The notes beneath the pieces were generated by a model that was given only the letters and a program-made list of their open reading frames with translations, had not been told where the DNA came from and made no database searches. From NCBI GenBank assembly GCA_947184155.2, contig CAMXCT020006412.1:222501-286500 (forward strand): DNA of 64,000 bases. The letters are read 5' to 3'. Within the stretch, counting starts at the first letter, position 1. Each line of letters starts with the position of its first letter. The translations under genes and the position numbers were made by a program. Source of the stretch: Cladocopium goreaui (taxonomy: Eukaryota > Sar > Dinophyceae > Suessiales > Symbiodiniaceae). Of the stretch, positions 52,363 to 62,419 are shown one piece after another.

Positions 52363-52619
52363 GATTTTGAGTGATTTTCTGTCTTTTGCTGGGCGTCCAA
52401 AATCAGGGTACCCCAAAATCTAGCGACTATCATCATTCTCCCAATCAAAAAATCACCATTTTGGGGCATACTCCACTCGTCTATGGCGGATGGCCAGTCT
52501 ATGGAATCCGTTGTGGGAATCCTCTGCGAAACGACTTTCTCTGAATCGAGCAAGGTGATACACTCACCTGGCAAACTGAGTTGAGTTTCTCTCTCTCAGT
52601 GATAGGAGAGAGGTCCATA

Positions 52620-52730
52620 TTAAGAACGGATACGCAGGACCCAACCCGCGCCAGGATGATCAAATCGCCGGCCTTGTCTCTGTGTGTCCTCCAATGTGCT
52701 CTCCTGAGGGTGCAAATCCACTGCCCCAGA
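52620..52730 (-). CDS. terminal exon candidate
   Basis: After ATTTCCAG at about 52738-52731 the minus frame reads SSGAVDLHPQESTLEDTQRQ then GRRFDHPGAGWVLRIRS and a stop. Hydrophilic. It may follow other exons that were not identified. Confidence 0.35.
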   Translation of the reverse strand, partial: SGAVDLHPQESTLEDTQRQGRRFDHPGAGWVLRIRS

Positions 52731-53159
52731 ACTGGAAATCATGGCGTTCTCACACAAATCCTGGGTTGGGTGCGTCCGAAACTGGTATATACTCCCCATT
52801 TTTTGGTCATTTGATGGCACTTGAGAGCAGGCGGAGGCGGACGAAAGGTAGTGTAGTGGGAGAGGAGTGGTGTCAAAATGCTGCGCCCCTAAGATGATAC
52901 ACCAAAAACGTTTTGCGCAGTCTAAGATGATTTTATCCAGAGCATGACTGCATGATACGGTGTCTTGTGCAGCGTGAAATGATGCACGAAAAGGGGTTTA
53001 TTTAAAACCCTTTTTTAAGACCCCTTGCAGCAACTGTTATTGAGGCTGAAGCAAACCAATTGTGCTGGACTACAGGGACATCTCCCTCATGGAGAGTGTG
53101 CCTCTACTGTGGAGAACCGTGACCGCGTCACCTGTGGAAATTGAACCCATGACCATTTT

Positions 53160-53297
53160 AAGGGGGGGGCCCTTATAATTGATATCTAATACATAACGTC
53201 GAGAATTCTACGTTTTCCACGGGCTGGCCCCCCAATACCCCCTATGATTGTGCTGAAGCACGGAGAACTCAGGTAGCTGACGCTACCTTTCGTGATT
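53160..53297. repeat. GGTAGCC-hairpin repeat family, copy 3 (diverged)
   Basis: Starts AGGGGGGGGCCC, passes TTCCACGGGCTGGCCCCCC and ends GAACTCAGGTAGCTGACGCT then ACCTTTCGTGAT. The middle ACTAGTACTAAAGT block is absent. The hairpin arms AGGTAGC/GCTACCT are kept while the loop changed to TGAC, as expected if the structure matters. Confidence 0.65.
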
Positions 53298-53437
53298 TGA
53301 ATAGGGAAAATGATGATTGATCATGATGATCATATTGTTCAGTGGATCTGGGTATACAGTACCCTGTTTTCCGTCAAACTCAGATGGTCTGATTACTCAA
53401 AATGACAAAACAATCTGGAGGTCCCAAGGTGATTCAG

Positions 53438-53759
53438 GGTTTAACCTGAGCTCCCTGCTTGCCCTTGGGCGATGCTGCACGCATGGCTACATCTCGCGCA
53501 ACGGCACCTGCTGCCTAGCAGGACAAGACAGGTAAGGATCAAAGAATCAATGATGACGAGAAATGAGGATGAGAGTGAGAACGAATATTCTCGTTAGTAC
53601 TATTATGGTTATCATATGATTTTCAGTGTTGTTATTACTATGTTTATTGGGATGATTATAACTTCAACTATCAGCAGGGTTGCTCCAACCCAGGTGGTCA
53701 CAGCATCTATCCAAGGTGCCACCACCAACAACAAAGTGCTGCCGCTGAAGCCAAACTGA
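53438..53759 (+). CDS. two-exon 3' end of a gene, Cys-rich then basic tail
   Basis: Exon 53438-53531 follows GATTCAG and reads FNLSSLLALGRCCTHGYISR then NGTCCLAGQD, ending at the consensus donor CAG|GTAAGG. Exon 53678-53759 follows ATCAGCAG; the phase-2 join gives R then VAPTQVVTASIQGATTNNKV, LPLKPN and TGA 53757-53759. Both splice sites are close to consensus and the join keeps a natural composition. The two CC pairs might be disulphide- or metal-linked. Upstream exons and function are unknown. Confidence 0.42.
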
Positions 53760-54219
53760 GAGTCCTGGAGCCAGGTTCAGCTTTAATCGCCATGAAATGG
53801 GAATAGGGTCAAAACCTGATTGGTACCCTTGTTTTCTCATTGAAGGAGCTGATGTTCATGTATGTTTCCGATGCTCATTCAGAAATTCACGTGGCAAAAA
53901 TGAGGTTTGATTCATCGCCATTTTCATGGCCTACTCTCTAGTGTCCTGAGGGAGACTCATGGTTTGAATACCACTCATGTCGGACATCAGCGGATACTGT
54001 TAGGATGCTGAGTATGTAAGCCACCTTCAGCCCCCGGACACTGGCCTCTGATCGTGCAGCCGCTGCAACCTTTGCAACAAGGATCAGGGGAGATTGTCGT
54101 GTGTAACTATGCAAGGAATCTACATCTACAGTATATGGAATTACTGAATTCTCTCAAACTCTTGAAACTCAGGGTTTAAAGCCTCGCTTCACCCATAGAA
54201 TCCTTGAGACAAACCATAA

Positions 54220-54905
54220 AATTTATGGATATACATATATACATACAATACATATACATCCATATACATACAATACATACACATCCATATACATTTATAC
54301 ATATATATATATACATATATATATACATATATATATATACATCTACATCTGCATCTACATTCTAAGATACATCTACATCTACATATACATATACATAAAT
54401 ATGTTATGTGTATATATATATATACATGCATGTTGTATTAGATGTCTTAACATACATAATGTAATATAATATATATATAATATAATATAATATAATATAC
54501 ATATATATAATAATGTGTACATATATATATATGTTATGTATATATATATATATGTGTGTGTTATGTATATATATACACACGTCACATGTATGTGTCTATA
54601 TGTATGTATATATATACGTATATATATGTTGTATATTGTATATTATATATTACATTTGCATTACATCATTACATTACACTACACTACATTACATTACATT
54701 ACATTATATTATACTACATTATATTTTACTACATTTTATTATACTACATTACACTGCATTATATCATACATATATATATATACACATATACATATTAATG
54801 AGATATTCTATACATCATGTGTACATATGTATATGTATATATATATATGTATATATTCAATCATATATATAATATATATATAGGTACATATTATATGCGT
54901 GTATA
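54220..54905. repeat. AT-rich microsatellites: (TATACA)n, (ATTAC)n
   Basis: TATACATATA runs, an ATCTAC/ATCTGC patch at 54340-54385, and (ATTAC)n / (ACTAC)n at 54650-54760. No coding content. Confidence 0.95.
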
Positions 54906-55164
54906 TACAAACATACGTGCAAAAGAGATACTAGTACGAACTATAGAACCATTTGTATAGGATTTCCGATTGCTCATGGCAACTCCTTTGTCTCGCCTCA
55001 GGGGCATCACCTTGTGCTACGATTGGCCTGTGACACTGAAGAGACTTGGGAGAGGAACGCTAAAGGTGACGAACACTGACGAAAGATTTTGGATTTGGGC
55101 GATTTTGACTATTCAACGGAAATTTTAGCAAACCAAAGAATTGGTTATGATTTCTATACGGGCT

Positions 55165-55285
55165 TGAAAACGCGACAAATCTGGAACTTTCCAGCGCGTT
55201 CTGCTGCAGCTTGGGCAGCAGCGAATTTTGTTTTCTGCGGTTTTCGCTTCCTGGAAATTTCTGCCTGTTGAATGACGCCTACACA
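55165..55285 (-). CDS. exon candidate, Lys/Ala-rich
   Basis: One minus frame reads VIQQAEISRKRKPQKTKFAA then AQAAAERAGKFQICRVFKPV, consistent with a helical basic segment. Another minus frame is open too. AG dinucleotides precede it. No family recognised. Confidence 0.35.
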
Positions 55286-55904
55286 TCCGTGCAACCATTC
55301 ATGTATGAGACAACATGTTCCCCGCCACATCCGCCTGGGAGCCTTCTGATATCCAGCACGAGGGAGGAGAAAAGCACCTCAGTTCTAGACGTTTTGTCGT
55401 CCCTGCCATCGGGATCTCAAGAGTTTTGGGGTTCACGTCATGGTTTAAAGCTTCACATCATGATCGCAGCGATCTATATAAAGAAAGCAGTACATAATCT
55501 GTCTGGGCACCCTGGAGATCGCATGCCGTGTAGAAGTGTGAGATGGGAGTTGAGTTGAATACGTGCTGCATGTTCGAACCCACTTGTTTATTCAACACAA
55601 AGTTCTTGCGGTGCTATTCTGATGGAAATTCCTGCCTTTGGGTTCACTTTGAGGCTGCCACGAGCAGGGGCCAGCACCTGACCATCACGAGGCATACAGA
55701 GTTACGGAGCGCTGAGAAAGGTCCGAGCCGGGTTTGTTTTGAAAGCTGTGTCTGAATTATATTGACATTAAAGACATGGGGGCATAGACTTTGTTACTCT
55801 GTAAGCCCAAAAGGGATTAGTGGCCGTTTGCTCTCTTTGCTGGTGTTGCCCGTCAGTCATGGTGCGTAAGGATTTCGTAAAAATCATTCACAGAAAAAAT
55901 GTCC

Positions 55905-56100
55905 CAAGCAAGCGACCATCAGCGCGGCCGCCAGCATCAAGACCACCTGGCAATCATAGCACACGAAGGGGATACCTAGGTGGTCCTGACCGCCCTGACC
56001 CAATTCGTCTGAGGAACTGGATCGCAGCAGAAATCCGCACGAGAGAGGAAGTTCTGTACCACCCAGAGGCAGTGTATTTTAGTCCAGTTGTTTTGGTGGG
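55905..56100 (+). CDS. exon candidate
   Basis: The plus frame reads SKRPSARPPASRPPGNHSTR, RGYLGGPDRPDPIRLRNWIA then AEIRTREEVLYHPEAVYFS. On the minus strand a hydrophobic alternative (QVVLMLAAALMVACLGHFF) overlaps. The plus reading looks better balanced, but the strand is not certain. Confidence 0.33.
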
Positions 56101-56152
56101 TCTTGGGTGTTACATCAATTTTCATCACCTGTACCCCAAACCTGTAGCCTAA

Positions 56153-57200
56153 AGGTACGTATCCTTCTGGCACAGTCCCTAGGTTCCACATTCTTCATCC
56201 ATATACCCTATGGGTCACAGGATGATCCCACACAAAATGCCTCGGAAATGCGAAGTGGAATCATTTACATACTATGGGTTGCCCACACACATGCAACCGA
56301 CGGCTGGTCGGATGAATATGCTTGAAGTATTAGGATGTGTTACGTTGATGAAAGAAGCAGAGCAACTAGGCTTCCTGATACCAAACCACCAAAGCCGTCT
56401 CCAATCTTTGCCTGGCTCATGAGCCGAGTGCCTGCCATTCCTGGCCTGGTCAACAATCCAGTGCTGCACAATGAAACCGCCACCCAGTTTTGATATGTTT
56501 TGATTGGATTGTATCGTCAATTACTCTGCGCTGAACTAACTCAAATATGCGAAGAGTTGCAAAGTCCGCGATTTCCCTGAAAATGGATCTATGAATGGTG
56601 GATGTTCCATAATCATCCATAATCTACTGCGATATCTCCCCATATTTGCCGGTAATCTTCTCATGTTTTGGCTCCCGCACTGGCCCCAAGCTGATCTGCC
56701 CAGGCTGGGGTTGGTCGCTAAACACCCGACCACTGAGCCAAACATGGCGATCCCAAATCACTATGTTGGGGATAACCCTCCACTGCAACTAGTCAGGGTT
56801 TATTAAATCCTGGGTTCAAATCTGCTTGAATTCATTTGATGCGATTTCAATTGATGCAAAACAGTTGAATCCATATACTTAGATCTAATCGGCCTTCCAA
56901 GCTTGGATTTCACTGTTGCAGTTTTAATTAAAACCCCACAAGTTTGTGATCAGCAAAGGATTTCCTTTGAGTCCCGTGTAGACTAATCCAACGAGTCTGC
57001 TGGTATAAATGCAAGGATAAGGGCGAAACAATTGCACCTACCACACATTCCTGATGAATGGAGACAAAATCAAACAAAATCATGCCACCATATGCCACCA
57101 ATATTCTGGAACATAGCATCGTCATCACTGGTAGGAGCACTCGTACTCTTTAGAAACCGAACATAAGAAACGGTTGCGCTCTCTAAGCATTGCACTTGGT
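56153..57200. other. stretch without a clear gene
   Basis: Mixed sequence. Open frames are short and unbalanced. Confidence 0.55.
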
Positions 57201-57207
57201 TTAAGAG

Positions 57208-57652
57208 TCAGTATCCTGTGCTGAAGCAGCTCTTGACGTCTGCATGACCCATTGGCACCTCAAACGAGTTCAGGCTGGCCGTCTGGGGTCCAAGCTGCGG
57301 CTGTTTCTTACTTTCACTCCCTGCGCTTCTCAGCAGTAAAGCTGTTCGCTGTTGCCGTGTGGGCGCTTTGCCAGTTGCAAAAGCCGTTGGAGAGGGATCT
57401 CTTGACACGGACCAGGCCGGCGCGCAGCTTGCGTCAGGATCTTAGTTTGTCGTAGTTCATTGTAGCTCGCAACAAGGACCAGACAGGGAATTCTCTGAGA
57501 GTCACCCTTTTTGAGTGATGGGAAACATTCCATAATAACAAGTTAGCCACAGGCTACAAGTTACAGCCATCCATCAGTGGGAAACCAGACAAAACATGTT
57601 TGACACCAGGGTTTCCAACAGCGCTGCCTTGCGCGCCTGAGCCGTGTCCTGG
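57208..57652 (-). CDS. two-exon 3' end candidate
   Basis: Exon 57652 to about 57585 follows CCCCCAG and reads DTAQARKAALLETLVSNM. The terminal exon, about 57440-57208, reads SVSRDPSPTAFATGKAPTRQ, QRTALLLRSAGSESKKQPQL then ASLNSFEVPMGHADVKSCFS and ends TGY, TGA. About 75 residues without interruption, with coding-like composition. May be the end of the gene whose first exon is at 60802. Confidence 0.42.
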
Positions 57653-58389
57653 GGGCAACAGGGCCCTGCGCCATCTTGGAGAGGCTACCGGATGCTATCG
57701 GTGCTTTTGTTGCTGCAGGGATTTTGAAAACTGTGCTGTGTGTGTGTGTCTGTTTTTTTAAGCAGCTGATCCAAAGCCTGCTGGCTACATGGATAGGTGT
57801 TTGGATTGTCGCTGGCTCGTAGCCTCCGCCAATTCAGAGGGACCGCTCAGGAGCATGTCGTTGGGTCAGCCTGGGTTGCAAGCATCCAAACAGAGCGACA
57901 CAGCAATGGAAAATAGATGAAAATAGGGAGGTGTCGCAAATAACCACAATGGCCACCCCAAGAACGGTTTGGATCATGAATTCACTATTGGATCCTGGAT
58001 ACTGGATACTGCATGATATGGCTATGCAACCAAACCCTGGCACCCTTGTTCATACCAAACAAGTTTATACTTGCGGATGATCGTTCCTCATACCTTTGGT
58101 CCCACGTATGTTGAACCAGCACTGGCCATGGACATATCCCAAAATTTTGGAAAAGGGCCTCATGTTTTGGTGGTAGTTATAGTTATGTAAATTGAGGTTC
58201 TGACCGAAGCGCATCATCTCTGGCCCATCAATGTCATGCCCTGTACGTCCACCCTCAGAGCCCTTAGCCATACCATACCTTGGCAGCGGGTGCTGGCCCA
58301 CTACTCGGGTAATGGTGGACATGGGGACATGGCTGGAAAACCACCATGAGATGTAAGAAAATCATGGTTCGACTACTCCAAGGAGGCTC

Positions 58390-58560
58390 GCACAAAACGG
58401 TGTCCCCGGAGGTGTCCCCAGCCATTTTTCCTGTAAATTTCCACACTCCACACGCTCGAGCAAGACGGTGTCCCCGGAGGTGTCCTCGGCAAATTTTCCT
58501 GTAAAATTCCACACAAAATGGCTCTGATGACATGACCATCTGCATTTCCACTCCGCAAGC
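58390..58560. repeat. ~66-bp tandem repeat, two and a part copies
   Basis: Units start GCTCGCACAAAACGGTGTCC or GCTCGAGCAAGACGGTGTCC, share CCGGAGGTGTCC and TTTTCCTGTAAA, and end TTCCACAC. A third partial unit starts at 58559. Confidence 0.85.
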
Positions 58561-58579
58561 TCGCACAAAACCAGACATC

Positions 58580-59410
58580 TCATACAGAAATCTTGCCAAG
58601 AAGGAGCTTGTCAAGAGATCTTGCCAAGAAACTTCTTACAGAGATCTTGCCAACAGAGCTCTTATAGAGATTTTGTACAAGATCTTGCCAGGAGACCTCT
58701 CGTAGAGATCTTGTACAGAGACCTGGTGAAGAGAGCAGAGGTCTTCCTTGCAGATCATTTGCAGATAGCTTGAACAGAGATCTTACCTTGAGATCCCTTA
58801 CAAAAATCTTCTGTGGAGATCTCCTATAGAGAGATCTCTTCAAGAGTCTTGCCAAGAGGGTCTTGCCAGGACACGTCTTTTGGAGACCTTGTACCGGGAC
58901 ATTGCATGAAGATCTGTTGCAGAGATCTTGCCAAGAGGTCTTTTACATAAATCTTGCCAAGAGAGATTTTTTAGAGAGCTTGTACAGAGATCCCATAAAG
59001 AGATCTAGCCATGAGATCTCTTATAGAGATCTTGTCCAGCAGGTCTTGCCAACGGACCTCTTAGAGATATCTTGTCCAGAGCTCTTGCCAAGAAACCTCT
59101 TACAGAGATCTTGCCAACAGAGCTCTTATAGAGATTTTGTACAAGATCTTGCCAGGAGACCTCTCATAGAGATCTTGTACAGAGACCTGGTGAAGAGAGC
59201 AGAGGTCTTCCTCTCAGATCATTTGCAGATAGCTTGAACAGAGATCTTACTTTGAGATCCCTTACAAAAATCTTCTGTGGAGATCTCCTATAGACACATT
59301 GTACAGATAGCCTTACACAGGGATCTTGCACAGCAGCTTTTACAGAGAACCTCTCAAGGAGATCTTGCGCGCGATCTTCTACAGAGATCTTCACAAATGG
59401 AACTTGCAGA
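58580..59410. repeat. ~26-bp GAGATCTT minisatellite with 464-bp higher-order copy
   Basis: Units are variants of GAGATCTTGCCAAGAGACCT plus CTTACA. Segment 58621-58830 is repeated at 59085-59294 with only a handful of differences, an offset of 464 bp, so a multi-unit block was duplicated recently. Most units contain the palindromes AGATCT or GAGATCTC. Frames on both strands (RDLVQ, KIFVRDLKVR) are by-products. Confidence 0.9.
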
Positions 59411-59699
59411 ATCTGACCTGCTATCTCTTCTTTGCACTACTAGGGTCGCTCTGGTCCTGCTAGCTTGCAGCCACTGATGATTTTAGGTTCTTTCTACCTT
59501 TCCCTTTAGAATCCCAACTACACACTGTTTGGGGTCTCTTGCCGGGATAACTAACATAATATGTAGATGTGGGAAATCACTATTTTTAATAGGTAATTTA
59601 TCCATTCAGCCATGGTTTCCACATCTATGTTAGTTTGCCCTAGTGTAAATGATCTAAAAACCACCCATTTTGCGGTGAAAACCCAAGGATTTCCAAAAA

Positions 59700-60802
59700 C
59701 CACTGGGGCTCGGGGCTTCTCAAAGAGCTGCTGCATCCGCGCCTGGTGTTCCGCGGACGGCGCCTCGGCAATTTGGAAACTACAAAAAAATGATGCTGTC
59801 ATCAAGGCCTATTTGGTGGTTTCCATAAATGGGGGTACCCCAATAGCTGGATGGTTCATAAGGAAAAATCCCATTGTTTAATGGATGATTTGGGGGTACC
59901 CTCATTTCAGGAAACCTTTATTTTGGGACCAGGATTGCATGATCATCCAAGTGGTGTAAGATTTTTTGGACAGACACCTGCAACGATGCTCAAAGTTCAA
60001 ACCAGGATGGGATGCACAAAAAGACAAGATGGAGAACTAGCCTGTCCTTTTCCATTGTCCAGAGTGCAGCCAGGCATTTCAAGATGCATCTCAAAAGTCA
60101 GCACCATTCTGAGTCTCTGCATCCTGTCTTGGAACCCCACATTGCGGCGGAAATCCTGCTCTCCCTTGCTAGGTGAGGGACTCCGCCTTAGAAGTTGTCT
60201 GGTGGTTGGGCCCATCACAGTGGGGAACCATCATTCCAAATATATATTGGGGAAGTCAGGAACCACAAAGATCCACAAAGCAGTTGTGTATCACAGTGGG
60301 CTCTGTTCCACGAAACTCTGGTGCAAAAGCCACTTTCACTTTGGAAATTGCTTTTGGTTTTTGGATGTTTTTGGTCAGCAATGAGAATATTTTTCGACAT
60401 CAAATGTCAAGGCTGCTCTTAGCTCGAACTTCCATCTTGCCAGCACCGTGATAGGTCGTGCAACAGAAAAGCAGAAAAAGGATGAAAACGGCATCAACTA
60501 TCATAAAGTCACATGGGTCCGGCACCGCCAGCCATCTGTAGGTCCTAATTTGCTGGACCCCATTGGTGGTCCTCATCTCCCAGAATTGGTTCAAGGAAAA
60601 TTCTCCAGCGATTACCCCTAATACTTGGGCTTAAAAATGAGTTTCCTTCAACCCATCTTTGGAACCAAAATCCGTTCCCACCATGTTCCCACCAGGTTCC
60701 CACCAGGTCTTCCCAGGCGAACCTTCGTACCTGTTTCATGGGCACAAAGGTCTCTTCCTCCATGAGACGGTGCGATGCTGCACCTTGCGATGCATCACCC
60801 AT
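59700..60802 (-). CDS. multi-exon 5' part of a gene, unknown function
   Basis: First exon 60802-60731: ATG with MGDASQGAASHRLMEEETFV then PMKQ, ending phase 0 at the donor GTACGAAG. Possible second exon 60544-60513: DLQMAGGAGP. Third, about 60218-60040: TTRQLLRRSPSPSKGEQDFR, RNVGFQDRMQRLRMVLTFEM. Fourth, 59782 to about 59700, after the strong acceptor TTTTTTTGTAG: FQIAEAPSAEHQARMQQLFE then KPRAP. All are on one strand in sensible order. No domain recognised. The large 58.6-59.4 kb minisatellite would lie in a following intron if the gene extends to 57208. Confidence 0.45.
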
Positions 60803-61280
60803 AGGCCCATGGGATGAAAATCATGGCGTTTTTCCCATAAAAAGTGGTAGAACTTGGCGTGTGCGCGCCATTTTTGGAGAAACCGTGAGAAACCGATAAC
60901 ATGGCAGAATCTGAGGAGGATTCAGCTTGGTATTGCAGGAAACCTAAGGATTTACCAGGAAATCAAAGATAGGTTCGTATAGGTTCGTTATGTAGCAATG
61001 CCTCCATATGCCTCCTGTGATGGTTGGATCATTGCATCCTTGTTGGGAGCCTATGATTGGCCAATATTGCCATCATTGGTTGATGACCATCCCCAGCAAG
61101 GGCCAATTTATTGGGTACCCGAAACGCCGAAAAGTGGTTAAGACCTATGTCAAAAGGCTAGTCCCGTCTCTCAAAACTGGGGGTCCGCAGATGGGCCGGT
61201 CATCATCTACCCATCCAAGAGTTTGTGGGTCGGTCAGATTGATCCTTGAAGCCTTCAGGAATTCTCTCTGGGATCAGCAT

Positions 61281-61373
61281 TTACAAAACTTGGAGCTGGG
61301 AAGCCTCCACCGCACCTTGCTCACGAGGCAGAGCACAGGCCGCCTTGTAGCCCACGGGTTTCTTGGCATATTC
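61281..61373 (-). CDS. exon candidate
   Basis: After TTTGCTGCCAG the minus frame reads EYAKKPVGYKAACALPREQG then AVEASQLQVL and TAA 61283-61281; alternatively a GTGCGG donor after REQ ends the exon at 61316. The other strand is also open, but without such clean signals. Confidence 0.4.
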   Translation of the reverse strand, partial: EYAKKPVGYKAACALPREQGAVEASQLQVL

Positions 61374-61855
61374 CTGGCAGCAAAGGTGAAGGCCCCCCAG
61401 CTAGATCTGATTTGCTGCCAGCGGCAGAACGACGAGCAGCGTCCCCACACCCAGCTTCGCGCCTTGCCCGACGAGCAGACAGCTTTCTCTCTGTCTGCCT
61501 TGCCTTCGCAAACCCCGACCGTTGGCTGACAACATCCAAAGTTGATCGGCGAAATCCCAGAATGGGACATTTTTAAGGCAACCTGGGCAGTGTTTAGAAC
61601 ACTTGTTCTTCCCAGACTTCAGTCTGAGTTCTGCCTACGCAAAATCATTCGCATCTAGCTCTCCAGCCATCAAAACAAAGTGCATGACATCTCGATAGTA
61701 TGATTAACCCTTTTCTACGAGCCAGAAATGTGTCTTGTGGGATCAAATGGTCCCTCTAGCAATCCAACCTGGCTAGCGGCTATGGGAAATCCACTCAAAA
61801 AAAAGAAACCAGTTTCAACTTTCTTCCCACTGCAACTGGGGATTTACCAGCCAGG

Positions 61856-61985
61856 TCAAGCTGGTGCGACGCTGCGAGGCCGACCAGTCTGAGGCTCCCA
61901 ACGCATTTCTTCCACGAGTTCCTTGTCTGTCTTGCCCTTCTCTCTCGCCCAGTCAACGCCTTGGTGCTGGTCCAAGGCTCATGGT
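61856..61985 (-). CDS. terminal exon candidate, acidic/basic
   Basis: The minus frame reads GVDWAREKGKTDKELVEEMR then WEPQTGRPRSVAPA and ends at TGA 61858-61856. A charged helix-like composition typical of coding sequence. AG precedes it (CACCAAG). No family recognised. Confidence 0.42.
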
Positions 61986-62299
61986 GAGGCAGACCAAAAG
62001 GATCAACAGATGACAAGATTTCAAGATTTGTTGGGGAAATCTGTGGAACTTGTATCGATAAGTATCATGTTCGAAGTGACAATTATATATATATATATAT
62101 ACATTTTTACAATATATATATATGTGTGTGTGTGTGTGTGATGTCACTGTATCAGCAAAAGGGCAGAAAATACTGCTCTGGGGCCACAATTTGGGGCATG
62201 CCACCCCCTGATCTACCTGCGGCTTCCCCCCATACTACTGGGAATTGCTTGGCCAAGTGACACTGTTTTATAAAAGATACTGCCAAAACACTGCAAGTC

Positions 62300-62410
62300 A
62301 TCAACCCAATGGAAAGAAAGTTCAAGAAATCTGGGCCGCAAAGAGCCACAGCAAGCACCCACACCATCTCGCGAACGACTTCGTGAACGCCCTCGTGGCA
62401 TTCTGCCAAC
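62300..62410 (-). CDS. weak exon candidate, hydrophobic
   Basis: The minus frame reads AECHEGVHEVVREMVWVLAV then ALCGPDFLNFLSIG, possibly a membrane segment. The plus frame over the same bases (VQEIWAAKSHSKHPHHLAND) is also natural-looking, so the strand is undecided. Confidence 0.28.
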
Positions 62411-62419
62411 CTCAGTTAC

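Noticed and set aside
7740-61130. Scattered GGGGTACCCC-like words as a possible regulatory element
   Set aside because: The number of GGTACC sites is about what is expected by chance for a 6-mer in 64 kb.
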